A stretch of 64,000 nt of DNA from Sambucus nigra (Eukaryota > Streptophyta > Magnoliopsida > Dipsacales > Adoxaceae): assembly GCA_949130495.1 (NCBI GenBank), contig OX422211.1, forward strand, positions 332,166,504 through 332,230,503, in the 5' to 3' direction. The first letter of the stretch is position 1; every line of letters starts with the position of its first letter. Below the pieces are notes generated by a model that searched no databases, was not told the DNA's origin, and was given only the letters and a program-made list of their open reading frames with translations. A program made the translations under genes and the position numbers. This document shows positions 23,070 through 34,130 of this stretch, in pieces.

Positions 23070-23660
23070 TTGAAAATTTGTCCACGTTGTATAGAAGAGA
23101 AATACGAATAGTAAGCACCGATTTTGTTTTTTCCTGATTTTTGGGGGATTTGATACTATCTTTCCAATAAACGGTGCACAAGACTAAAGGTTGGATCTGG
23201 TGATTTTTAGTTAGGACTTTCCTTTAGTATTACTACACCTAATTTAGTGATGGATCGGGATTGGTTAATATTGAAGATAGTTATGTAGATTTGTGTTATT
23301 ACCCTTGTAATATTTTACTTACATAATGTGTTAGGATTTGGTTAGAATGAATAAACGTGCTACTGAGTAGTATCCTATGGTCGTATGTAGCTTAGAGAGT
23401 AACAAGTTTGAGTCAGCTGACATGTACTAGGACGTTGTGGAGGTCGTTATTTTAGATCACACGGTCAGCCGTCATCGCTTCATGATGAGATATGTAGGAA
23501 GACCTGATCCATCTATATGGTCTAGGTATGGATGGTAGGTGGTGTTATTGCGCGATGACCGCCCCACTTATGTGTGTTTTGTTTAAGTCCGTTAGGAGAG
23601 GGACTCCTTCGGACTTTCCCATAGAAGCACAAGATGGACACCGAGGGTAGATGCCTTCGT

Positions 23661-23662
<2 letters not shown>

Positions 23663-23754
<92 letters not shown>
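23663..23754. repeat. Compound microsatellite (TC)n(TA)n
   Basis: About 18 TC units directly followed by about 27 TA units, inside the solo LTR. Confidence 0.97.
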
Positions 23755-23757
<3 letters not shown>

Positions 23758-24111
23758 GGATATGTAGTTTGGCCTATCCCTTATGGTAGTTGGATAATAA
23801 TTCGTTTATTTAAAAGATATTAAAACAGATAGAGCATTACTTTTATGACACTAAAAATAAGTCAATGAAAATAAATGTGTGTGCCTTGGGGTGAAATTCT
23901 AATTGAGTTATTAGTAGCGTTCCATTGTAGTTGGTAGTTATGTGAAACTGTTTAATTGTCTAGATATAGAGACTTCCAGCATAATTATGCCAGGGGTTGG
24001 GATATGCACGTAGTGTTGCACTTAGGTGAGAGGTGAGATGCTTATTGCATGTGAACCGATGTGTGGCATGTGTCCTGATCAACCGAGCGTGAAAAATCGC
24101 AGGGTCTCACA

Positions 24112-24260
24112 TTTTTCAAATTTTATAATACCCATTTTATTATTTTTTAATAAAGAAAACAAATTTGTATTTATTCACAATTTTTTTTAAAATTTTGCTT
24201 CAATTTTCTTTATTCAAAAGTAATAAAATGGGTATTATAAAATTTGAAAAAAAATAATTT
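24112..24260. repeat. Foldback palindrome interrupted by the solo LTR
   Basis: The arm TTTTATAATACCCATTTTAT (near 24121) pairs with ATAAAATGGGTATTATAAAA (near 24224), with a loop of about 45 bp. Pairing continues beyond the LTR insertion point into its left flank (GGATAAAAAAATATTTTT, ending at 21855), so the LTR landed inside one arm. Confidence 0.75.
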
Positions 24261-24531
24261 TTTATGCTTTAAAAAAATAGATAATTTGATGTCGCCCCAT
24301 TGTAAAACTTTTCCAATAACGAATCCCAGGATAAAACTTGTTAAGCATATCGGTCCTTTTTAACTTATCTTCCACAAATATCGCCCCACTCTACAAGATC
24401 GGAAGGATAGCTCCACAAGTGGAGGAATTGTTATTGAATAGTTAAATAGACGTTCCACCCTTGATTTTGTTAACCTATATTTTGATTAAGCTTTTGCATC
24501 ATATAACCTTAACAAATCATGAACTGAAGTT

Positions 24532-24735
24532 TGAAATATTAGGTTTCTACAATAATAATGTTTGGGTAATTTTATAAAAAGTTTGGGTATCTATATAGTA
24601 TATATTCAACATCATATGGGTACCTGCAAATGAAATATTGGGTTGCTTCAACAATGATGTTTGGGTAATTTTATAAAACATTTGGGTATCTAGATAGTAT
24701 TTATTCAACAACATCATTTATGTATCTGCAAATGA
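24532..24735. repeat. 99 bp tandem duplication
   Basis: Two copies of a unit running from GAAATATT to ACCTGCAAAT or ATCTGCAAAT. TTTGGGTAATTTTATAAAA recurs at 24561 and 24660. Confidence 0.85.
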
Positions 24736-25149
24736 AATACAACTCAATTGATTTACCAGCATCGAAGTTGGTTATATAATGTAAAAGTGTATCTCTTGAT
24801 CAATTGTATATTTCTTTCAGTTTGGTGTGGTATATTATGACGTGTTGTTTAATGTAGATGGTATATGAAGTTTAGAGATTTGTGATTTCTATTACCACCT
24901 TTGTTTAGGAGATACGAGATATCCAATGATTTCGGCAAAAAGAGAATTATACTAAAATAAGATGCCTTCTTTGTTATCGAATGACTTTAAAGGGCATAAA
25001 AGTCATCTTCACTTTTACTATTGGTCGGTTGATAACTATCAAGGGTCGATTTGTTTAAATTTGAATACACCGGGTTTAAGTGTATTGTTATCTTATAGCA
25101 ATGGGTGGTTTCTAATTACCCCTTTTAAAAAGCTCACTTATTTTTTAAT
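24736..25149. other. Spacer, nothing recognised
   Basis: AT-rich; a 68-codon open frame at 24962-25168 has no recognisable motif and I do not treat it as a gene. Confidence 0.4.
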
Positions 25150-25710
25150 TATTTGGGGGAATATTTAGAAGGCTTTAACTCTTGTTAAAAAGGAGAGTAG
25201 TTCTTCAACTTTAAAAAAATATAATAGTTAACTATTTTAAAATTTTATAAAATAATAAAATTTATCCCATTTTTTACCAAAAAAATCATAATTTAAAATA
25301 AATAAATAAATATTTTTCGCATTATTATTTGGGGTGCATTTATAAGGTTTTAACCATTATTAAAAAAGATAGTAATTTTTCAACTTAAAAAAAAAACTGT
25401 TACAAAATAAATAAATAAAAAGCAATTTTTATCCTTTTTTTCAACACGGGTTATTAAAAAAAACTATGTTTTTTAAAAATTATTTAGGGTACATTTTATA
25501 CTTTTTAACTCTTACTAAAAAATGTAGTAATTCTTCAACTTTGAAAATAAAAAAACAGTTTAAACCAATTTTAAATTTTAAAAAATAGATTTTTTTACCC
25601 TTATAGTCCCTAAACTATTGGTGTAGTTAAGTTTAACGCAAAATTTAATAGAAGGGCTGAATTGGCCAAATTATTAGTTTAGAGACTAAATTGGCCAAAC
25701 TTGTATAGTT
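25150..25710. repeat. Right arm of the large inverted repeat
   Basis: Three units in reverse orientation to the left arm, each with a TTTGGGG-like start, GGTTTTAAC-like core and TTCTTCAAC (near 25153, 25330 and 25485). The outer match is with 21070-21162. Confidence 0.6.
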
Positions 25711-25862
25711 TAGGGGTCATATGGGTTGCTTACTCTTGTTTTTATGTCTCAATTAATATATAAATGAACGTTTAACTCTTAAACATTCGGGTCAATTATA
25801 GTCATTAGTATCTTAATATTTTAAGAAAATATTATTTACTACATTTTAAGTTTGAATGATTC

Positions 25863-26074
25863 GATCTACCATGATTGTCCCAGTGGTAAGGAGAGGACTT
25901 GATAGACTCGAATAATTCTTGTTGGTCTAAGGTTCGAAACTCCCCAACGGATACTTGATAGTAAACGGGACGTGTATTAGGGTGACTCTGGCACAGTGTC
26001 CCCCCGATTTAGCTCGTATAGGGGAGTCCAAAGGGCTTGTTCGTGTAGAGGTTCAATGTCATAAAAAAAGTCTC
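25863..26074 (+). mobile_element. tRNA-derived SINE
   Basis: A 212 bp insertion flanked by the perfect 8 bp duplication AATGATTC (25855-25862 and 26075-26082). An A-box-like CCAGTGGTAAGG near 25880 and the B box GGTTCGAAACTCC at 25931-25943 form an internal RNA polymerase III promoter of tRNA type. The 3' end has a short A tract (TAAAAAAAG). SINEs are non-coding and use LINE enzymes for retrotransposition. Confidence 0.85.
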
Positions 26075-26175
26075 AATGATTCATATTCGAATATTAAAGG
26101 TAAAACCAATTAACATCTTAATCTTCGGTCGCTCATTAACTTTGGTTGGACACTACTAGAGCCGTATATATTTCG

Positions 26176-26423
26176 GGGTTATTTGGGGTTTGTGTCCCAT
26201 TTATTTATTGTAATTGAGTTTAACCATGATAATTTTTTTTTGAGTTTGAACCCCAAAATAACTTTCAGTGACGTCAAAAGTGTCGCAAAAAAGTTTATTA
26301 ACCGTTTTTGCGACACTTCATAACTCAATAAAAGTCATTTTGGGGGTCAAAAATAAAAAAGTGAAAATATTGGGGCCCAAACTCAAAATCAAAAAATTGA
26401 TAGGAGTCAAACCCCAAATGAGC
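26176..26423. mobile_element. Foldback MITE
   Basis: Terminal repeats ATTTGGGGTTTG (26181-26192) and CAAACCCCAAAT (26408-26419) bracket a nearly self-complementary sequence. At its centre is a perfect 14 bp stem, AAGTGTCGCAAAAA (26278-26291) and TTTTTGCGACACTT (26304-26317). I could not fix the exact ends or the target duplication, so the superfamily is unknown. Confidence 0.7.
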
Positions 26424-27615
26424 CTATACTTTTTAAAAATTTGGGTTTATTTTTGCTTGAGGTACAGTCCGTAAGTTGTAAATAGGGTCAGCCAGCTATG
26501 GTTCAGCTCGTTTGGTCGAGCTATTTATGAATAGTAACTCAAATTTCGGAACTAAATTTTATGAAAATGGAGATTGTTCTTTTACGAACTTTCTTATTGT
26601 GTGGGTTACGGTGATCAATTGTATTATATCTTGTTTATCTTATAATTTTGTTGTTTAGGCTTGCATCTGAAGTCATAAATCACGATGTTTGATGGAGGGC
26701 ATTTTATAGTTTTTCATAAAATATTCGTAAAAGGAAGCCACTTTTAGTGTAGTTTTTTTGTTATCATTGGTTGGTGAGGGGAGCAATTAAAGGTGATTAT
26801 GTGTAAACTTAGTTTGGCCTTTCTTATTTGTTTATTGAATGAACGAGTGTATTTTTATGATTAAAATGTAATTTGTTTATTATCACCAATTAGATGTTCG
26901 ACTTTTATGTGTACTCATGTTTATTAGTCTCATGTCCAATGTTGGTTATTCTCATGTTATTTGATAATATTTGTGTTTATGTTAATCACATTTATGTGTA
27001 CTTTTGGTTAATGACTCTTAGCTAGTGTGAGATTAATTTTTATGTAACTTTGTATTAAATGAGAATTATCTTACGGTGGAATGTCACGATATTACAGTAC
27101 AAACAAGGATCAAACCGTGAATAAAAATAATTATACGTGTTGATGATAGTAAATGTAGATCAACTCAGTTAAATGAATATGAATGTGAACTTGGTGCAGA
27201 ATCATGAACATCATCACCGGGGTATATATGTGAATAATAGTTATAAAGAGAGAATGTAATAAAAGAGATCAAAATTGATGTGGGAGCAACCTCTTAAATT
27301 CCTACAAGTCCCTAGAAGCTTCATTATTCATTAATTAGGCTTAAATAAACTAAATAGTATAATTTCGGTTTGCACAATCAACACTTACACCCTTTAGTAA
27401 AACGGTCATAACTCACTCTTTAAAAGTTCAAATGATGTGATTCAAACTTCATTGAAAAGAAGACTTTCAGCAATTTCATTTGATATATCGTTAATCTCAT
27501 AATTCAATGTACACAGATAGCGAAAAGCATTTGAAGTGACATTAAATTTGAAGTTTAATATTTTTTGAGTTCCATAACTACCGTATTTCAGTTTTCCAAC
27601 TTTTAATTTATTTGA
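26424..27615. other. Spacer before G1, nothing recognised
   Basis: AT-rich DNA without coding motifs or LTR ends. Confidence 0.4.
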
Positions 27616-27910
27616 TGTTATCTTCAATATAAATTAATTACCTATGGCTGGAGGGATGTTACAAGCTCCTATTTAAAGGTTAAGAATATATGAAGCTAAT
27701 ATATATTGATTTGAGAATGTAAACAGGCTTTTGTCTAAGAAATGGATTCTTTTTATTTTTGCTCTCAATCATTTGGTGGATTCCGATTGGTGACAAGTGT
27801 TACTTCATCTATTTGGTTGATTCCTTAAAGTGCGAGTGTGTCGCCTGAGTTTACACTTGTGTTATCTCCATCTCCTTTATTATTTGGTGTCAAATTGGTA
27901 TCAGAGTTTT
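27616..27910 (+). mobile_element. G1 5' LTR and primer-binding site
   Basis: The LTR boundary TGTTATCTTC (27616) is where homology with the second copy (56209) begins. The LTR ends near 27892 (GGTGTCA), followed by the tRNA-iMet primer site TGGTATCAGAG at 27896-27906. The length is about 277 bp. A TATTTAAAGG promoter-like box lies near 27672. Confidence 0.7.
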
Positions 27911-27917
27911 AACTGTG

Positions 27918-29300
27918 ATGGCCAACCGTCGTCTTCATGGCCAAAATATTGATGCACCGGTACGCGAACGAGACTTGCATGATATTGAAATTGACGATTT
28001 AAGGAGACAAGTCAACAACTCCAAAAGAGTTTGTTACGTTACGAATCTCGATAATATGGTGATTCATTTCATATTTAAAAGAATGAATTATCACAAGATG
28101 AATAGGAGATTAACCCATTTTACAATGCTCATGATCGAGTATTAAAATAAGATGTTCCTTTGAATCTTAGGGGTGTAAGAAACCACATCTATGACCGTGT
28201 ATATATTAAAGTTGACATTCCATAATTTGAAGTTTAGATCCAAGGCAATGAGTTCATTAATTGGTTCAATATTGTGGTGAGAATCTTTGATTACCGCTAA
28301 CTTCCATAAATAAAAATAAATAAAGTTTGTTGCCCTTAAATTGAAGAAACATATCTCAATTTGGTGGGAACATCTAAAGAAGCAACATGATTGTGAAGAA
28401 AAAAGAAGAATTATAACTTTAGAGAAGAAAAAAAGAAGTTAAAGAAGAAATTCTTTCTTAGTCATTACCCGTGAGATGCTTTTCTTAGTTTCATAACTTT
28501 AAGCAATATGAGTCATCCGTGGAGGAGTAATCGAAATAATTTTATCATCTCATGATGCGATGTGATTCATCCAAGTCAGGGGAACAAATGATTTCTCGCT
28601 ATCTTGGTGTTTTAAGGATTGAAATTTCAAATGTTGTCCAATTTTAACCTTACGGGACTTATAACGATGTATTTAAATTGGCTATAAAGGTGGATAGACA
28701 ACGCGAGGAGAAAAGTAGTGTTTGAACTTAGAGTTGTGAAGAAGGGTCCAATCTAGTAGTGGTTCTACTTCGAGGCCTTCAAAGACATCTTATTTTAAGC
28801 CACATTCGAAGCAAGATATAAAAGTAAATCAATTTACCCCATTTCTTTGAGTTCAAATTCCCACCAATATTTTAAAGGGGATCTTCCTATTAAGTCCTGT
28901 TTGAAGGGGATATTTTCTATTAGGTCCTATCACAACATTTTTTCCTTAATAGGTGCCATTTGTGCATACACTGAATATTCACTGTATGTTTACAAATGGA
29001 ACCTATTGGAACAAAAATCTTATTTCATGGGACCTAATGGAACAAAAAAAAATGTTAGGACCTATTGAAATACATACTTAATAAACGGGACTAATTGGTA
29101 AAAATCCCTATTTTAAATGCCATGGATTTGGGCATATTTTATTCGAATGTCTAAATCAAAAGATTATATTATTGGTGGAGGAGGATATAAAGAAGATATG
29201 GAACCGATTGATGGCGATGAAGATGAAATTAAGGTGAAATTATAGATGATGACCAAGGTGAATCGCTTTTTCAAAGAATTTTAAATGCACACCGTATGGA
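27918..29300 (+). pseudogene. gag: G1 gag
   Basis: Starts at the ATG at 27918 (ANRRLHGQNIDAPVRERDLH), eight bases after the primer region. Decayed capsid motifs follow, including ISIWWEHLKKQ near 28350 and SRYLGVLRIEISNVVQF near 28595-28650. The CCHC knuckle is split by a MITE at 28877-29108, and outside the MITE the frame is continuous across the duplicated target. The first Cys of the knuckle is Tyr (YFKCHGFGHILFEC). Stops and frameshifts are frequent. Confidence 0.8.
28877..29108. mobile_element. Mutator-like MITE in G1 gag
   Basis: A 232 bp insertion with imperfect terminal inverted repeats (GGGGATCTTCC.. and its partner GGGATTTTTACC.. on the other strand). It is flanked by the perfect 9 bp duplication TATTTTAAA (28868-28876 and 29109-29117). 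A 9 bp duplication is the Mutator signature. It contains an inner palindrome AATAGGTGCCATTTGT/ACAAATGGAACCTATT (28952-29012). Removing the insert and one duplicate restores the gag zinc-knuckle frame. Confidence 0.85.
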
Positions 29301-29317
29301 TGATGATCAATGGCGTA

Positions 29318-30944
29318 GAAATAATATTTTTCACACCCATTGCACTTCTCATGGCAAGTTGTGTAATGTTATCATTGATGGCAGTAGTTGTGAGAATGTT
29401 GTGGCTACTGAAATGGTGGAGAAATTGAAGCTCGCGGCGGATAAGCACCCATAACATTATAAAATATCATGGCCTAATAAGGAAAATGAGGTAAAAGTAA
29501 ATAAAAGGTGTCTTGTTTAGTTTTCAATTGGTAAGATTTATTAAGATGAAATTTAGTGTGTTGTTGTGCCTATGGATGCTTGCCATTTACTTCTTGGGAG
29601 ACCTTGGGATTTGATATACATATTAAACGTGATGGGCTAAAAATACTCACACTTTTCATAATGATGGAGTTAAAGTTACTTTATACCCTTCGAAACCCCA
29701 AAACTCTCTTGCATCGTCAGAGGGTGATGTAAATCATATGCTCTCAAAGGATGAATCTAAAAGGCAATTGAAGGGGATGAAAATGTTTTATTTTATTATT
29801 AATAGAGAAAAATTAGGAGAAGTCTGAGGTACCACCTAACTTATAACCTTTACTTGATGAATTTTATAATGTGGAACCAAAGGAGATCCCATCCAGCCTC
29901 CCATGAATGAGAGATATTCAACATTATATTGGCTTTGTTCCAGCTGTGATGCTTCAAAATAAAGTTATCTATCGAATGATTCTCAAATAATATAAAAAGC
30001 TTCAAAATTAACTTGATGATTTGTTGGATAACGGGTCACTTAGAGAGCATGAGTCCGCGTGCTGTCCTAACGTTACTTGTTCCTAAGAAAGATGCATCTT
30101 GGAGGATGTGGGTTGAATGTAGGTTGACTAGTAAAATTACCATAAAGTATTGCTTTCCTATTCCTTGACTTGATTATCTACTTAACCAACTTTATAAGGG
30201 GATGTTATCTTTATAAAAATAGACCTTCAAAGTGGTTATCATCAGATTCTCATGAGATCGAGAGCCGAATGGAAAATCGCTTTCAAGACACATGATGGAC
30301 TGTTTAAATGGATGGTAATGCCATTTGGGCGTTCTAGTGCTCCTAGCATATTTATATGTCATATGAATCACATATTTAACCCTTATATTAATAACTTTTT
30401 TGTGATTTACTTTGATGATATTCTTATTTTTAACAAAGACCAAAATTAGCATTTTAAGTATCTTCGAATGGTTTTTTATGTGTTGAGAGATCAAATTAAA
30501 ACATTAATTTGAAAAAGTGTGACTTCTTGATAAATAGTCTAATCTTCTTAGGCTATGTTTCTCAAATGATGGTGTAAATGTGGATCCAAACAAAGTGGAG
30601 GCAATTACAAGTTGAAAAATTCTTAGTTCGATTTAAGCTGCTCAAAGTTTTAATGGGCGTGCTTATTTTTTATAAGAAATTCGTGAAGGACTTTAGAGCA
30701 ATTGTTACTCAAATTATTGAATACTTCAAGGAGAGTACCTTTTAATGGAGTAATGAAGTATAAAAGAGATTTGATATTATAAGAGAAAAAAAGATGGAAG
30801 CATAAAATATCCATCTTTCAGATTTTAACAAGGTGTTCAAAATTGATTGCGATGCTTCAAATATGGGTATTGGTATTGTTAATAGCCAATAAAGGAAGCC
30901 CATTGCATACTGTAGTAAGAAATTAAGCAATTCTAGCAAAAAAG
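29318..30944 (+). pseudogene. pol: G1 protease, RT and start of RNase H
   Basis: The protease region shows HTHCTSHGKLCNVIIDGSSC (29330-29390) and MDACHLLLGRPWDLIY (29572-29620). RT shows DLQSGYHQILMRSRAEWK and MVMPFGRSSAPSIF (30222-30350), then the active site VIYFDDILIF near 30402-30432. RNase H starts near 30740 and is cut at 30944 by S2. Multiple in-frame stops make it non-functional. Confidence 0.88.
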
Positions 30945-32145
30945 TGTAGGTCCCATTTTTATTTCTTATGCATAAAGTGTTTTAAGGATGGCAAAACAAT
31001 TTATCTTTTTATGAAACCCTTTTTCCAACTTTTAATTCGCACCAAGGTGTGAACCAATTTTAACTTAACAAAATTTTATCTTGACTAATCCAAAACATGC
31101 ATCTAGTGATTAAAGCAAGTAAAATAATGTAAAGAATACTCACAACGCCGTATGTACGAGGAAACCACTGAGGAAAAAAATCTCGGATGACCCAAGCTAG
31201 ACAATCACTATGAATGTGGAATTACAATGAACATACACAAGTCTTACTCAATGACTCGATCCCCACGAGACTTGACGCACTTTTGATCTTCAACCACTCC
31301 TCTCACAGTGCCCACGCAGAAAGTCTTTCTTCCACGATACCTGTTCACAACACACGCATCCACGTATGTCTCGGTGTACACCGATATGGCTTGTAATGTC
31401 TACGGAATCGAAACACGAACTCCTTCCCTTCTTCTCCACAAAACCAAAAATATTCAATGTAGAACAAACTCTTCTTGGTGCAACCAAAGATCACAATAGC
31501 ATATGTGAATGATAACTCGATTCTTTCGAAACTCTAAGGATGTGTTTATCTTTGTAAAACCTTAGGAAACATGTGCAAACAACGTTCTGGATTGTAAACT
31601 ATTTTTGTAGAATGCACACACTTCAAAAACCCGGAGAAACACGCCTTAAATAATAATATTTAAGTCGGCAGCTCTCTCGAACGACATAGGCATGTTGCTC
31701 GAATGATTGTCTAAGTCGTTTGAACGAAAACCATTGTGTGTTTGATTTTAACACAACTCTAAATGATGTTTATCTCAGAATAAACGAAGTGTAAACGATT
31801 TCAAACTCTTTTAAAGACATTATAAAAATATTTTCTTAATAAAATAACACCCTTAAATAATTTAAAATTATTTTCGAGTTCCATTAACATTATACATTCA
31901 CACCTGAGTGATCTCGGAATGCAATTAAACTTGAAGACGAATAAACTCGCACCAATTAAACCTTTGGCATAAAAATTTCTTCAATAAAATTGGAAGCTGT
32001 GCCGCAACATCTTCAATAAACTTCAATTCGTTATAGTCTATGTGGGATCGTGACAATGAAAAATCTCCCTATGACTCAAACGTGTTTTGTTCCGAAAATA
32101 AGTCAAAACTATACAACAGACTCGTTTGGAAATTTTATCCTTACA
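30945..32145 (-). mobile_element. S2 3' LTR
   Basis: Plus-strand ends TGTAGGTCCC and TCCTTACA. The polypurine tract abuts its right end, so it is the 3' LTR of a minus-strand element. It contains variants of TCGTTCGAACGA at 31676-31725. Confidence 0.88.
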
Positions 32146-32160
32146 AATCTCCCCCTTTGA
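32146..32160 (-). promoter_or_regulatory. S2 polypurine tract
   Basis: On the minus strand GTCAAAGGGGGAGATT lies against the 3' LTR. A second tract (AAAAAGGGGGAGAGA) is at 32637-32655, about 500 bp upstream. Repeated tracts near the 3' LTR are common in SIRE-lineage copia elements. Confidence 0.85.
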
Positions 32161-34130
32161 CTATTCTGGGACAAAACCAACAGTGAAATGCCTAAGTCGG
32201 GCCATCAAGCCATATGACGCCTAGATCCCATCCCATAAACCCCAAAATAAAAAATTATAGGACAAGGTTAGTAAATGCTGGTCCGACAAGCATGCACTGT
32301 CTCTGAATGTGATGTAGACTTAAAATCTCGAATCTTTTAAAACAAACCTACTCACATGAAACAGACAAATACCCAGTGAAGTATGGAGGAATAAATAATA
32401 TAAACCAATATGTAAAAATAAATCCAAATCATTTGTTATGTGAGAAAAAACATGATATCATTATGTAAACAATATAAAAATCAGGATACCAATTACCAAT
32501 GTAAAAATAATATGATACCAATGTGAGTAAACTAACCAATACAATCACGAAAGCATATGATCACAAATATGATACCAAAAAGTGATGCAACAAATGTATC
32601 TGCTCATCAAATAAACTTTCCCATACATCACATACATCTCTCCCCCTTTTTGTCTCAAATAGACAACCCAGTGAAAAGATAAACATGAAACAACCAGCTA
32701 ATAATGATCAAGCATATCAAATATTTAGCTAGAAAATAGAAATCACACAAATGAATAAGCAATCTAAGCAGGTGTGACTAAACGAACACAATGCAGTAAA
32801 ATAGGCAAATCCATCAAAGTGAACTACATAACATAAACTGACCAGAATCATCCCAACAGTACCAAAAATGTATAATCATAATAAGCAGGTACTGAAAAAA
32901 AAATCCAGTATGTCATTCGAACGAGACAACCCTGTCGCTCGAACGACTTCATGCGACATTTGTTTCTCGCTCGAACGAGAAAACTAAATTCTCACAACCA
33001 GTTCAGAAAGTTAAATAGTTTCGCCCAACAAAAAGATTTCGTGAAAAAGCTAACTGGAAGTGGTAGAAAATAGTAAAACAGTACCAAAACAGTAACAAAA
33101 ACCAATAAAAACATTATGAGTTACATGCTAACATAGTACCGATGTGCTCAAACATGAACATGGGATGTATGGGCGTGAACTACAACAAATAAATTATATA
33201 GAAGCTCTAATTGATAACTATAAATCATCAAACTTTCTTTTTGCCAAACGTGACAATTAAAGTGTGAGCTAAATGAAATAAACAATCAAACATGCACACG
33301 AATCCGGAATTTTGACGATTCTACAAACAATAGCGTTATGATACGATTTTTCAACGTCATGAATAGTGGTGCAACCCCGTTTAAATTATCAATCCAAACT
33401 CCTCAAATATATCATATTTTTCTATTGGAATGAACACAAACTAAATGACCCATATTTTGGCATATGGTTATTTTTATTGCCTTTTATTTTTTTTTGGCTC
33501 TTTTAAACGGTGACTTTCACGACGAGTCAATTTTGCACTTTCGCAGCCCTTTCCCGTGAACATTCATCATTTTTTCAATTTCAATCCTCACGTTAAACGG
33601 TTCATACATGCACACCTCCTCCTTATGTCTACTTACGCATAGATGACAATATTGATATAAGAACGTCTCACCAAGCTCAAATATGCAAGAGATGTCAAAC
33701 ATTCATATAAACTCATGCATGTGTGCAAGGAGGGCATATATACAAAGTCGAATTAAAATGCATATCAACTTCGAAACAACCCCATAATACAATGGTTAAG
33801 ATCATTCTAAGCATCAATAATTATGACCAAATTTCATAGCCACGTGGATAATGAAAGGATGGGGGTCCAAGCACACCAAACATGTAAGCTCATGACACAA
33901 AAAAAGCCTTTTTGGTTTTTTTAACACATTTTGACTCAAATAACAACAAAATCTTTTTGAATTTTTCAAAAATATTTAAACCAAAAATCTTTTTGTAATT
34001 TTTTGATTTTTTTTATCAAAAACAAAATCTTTTTGTATTTTTCAAATAAGGCCCAATAAATAAAAAATATAATACAAAATGATACATTTGTCGTAATATT
34101 AACAAGATATAAATTATGATGCAAAGACTA
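32161..34130 (-). other. S2 noncoding interior in place of pol
   Basis: No copia protease, integrase or RT motif in any frame. It includes an array of TCGTTCGAACGA variants at 32911-32984, outside any LTR, and the S-family conserved block (about 33300-33640) shared with S1 and S3. Confidence 0.7.

Larger units (their letters stand above)
21856..24111 (+). mobile_element. Solo LTR, Tekay-like, plus orientation
   Basis: The ends TATAATGCCCTGTATTTTTG and CGCAGGGTCTCACA correspond to the Tekay LTR ends TGTAATACCCCGCATTTTTA and GCGGGGTGTCACA, with decay. Both sides are flanked by TTTTT, a 5 bp target duplication of low information. Internal parts, such as GGACTCCTTCGG-like text near 23600 and the palindrome array, match the Tekay LTR order. 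No primer site or internal region follows, so it is a product of LTR-LTR recombination. Confidence 0.7.
27616..30944 (+). mobile_element. G1: decayed Ty3/gypsy element (5' part)
   Basis: Plus-strand order is a short LTR (27616-27892), primer site, gag, protease, RT and the start of RNase H. RNase H resumes at 37285-37355 after the S2 insertion. A second copy of the family (56209-56767) confirms the LTR and gag start. Many stops show great age. The GTSHGK/IDGSS-type protease and RT resemble small-LTR chromoviruses (CRM/Reina-like), but I could not assign the clade. No 3' LTR is present, as T2 lies against the RNase H. Confidence 0.8.

Noticed and set aside
23663..23754. Long TC/TA run considered as a replication or matrix-attachment element
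   Set aside because: It is an ordinary compound microsatellite within a decayed LTR, with no supporting context.
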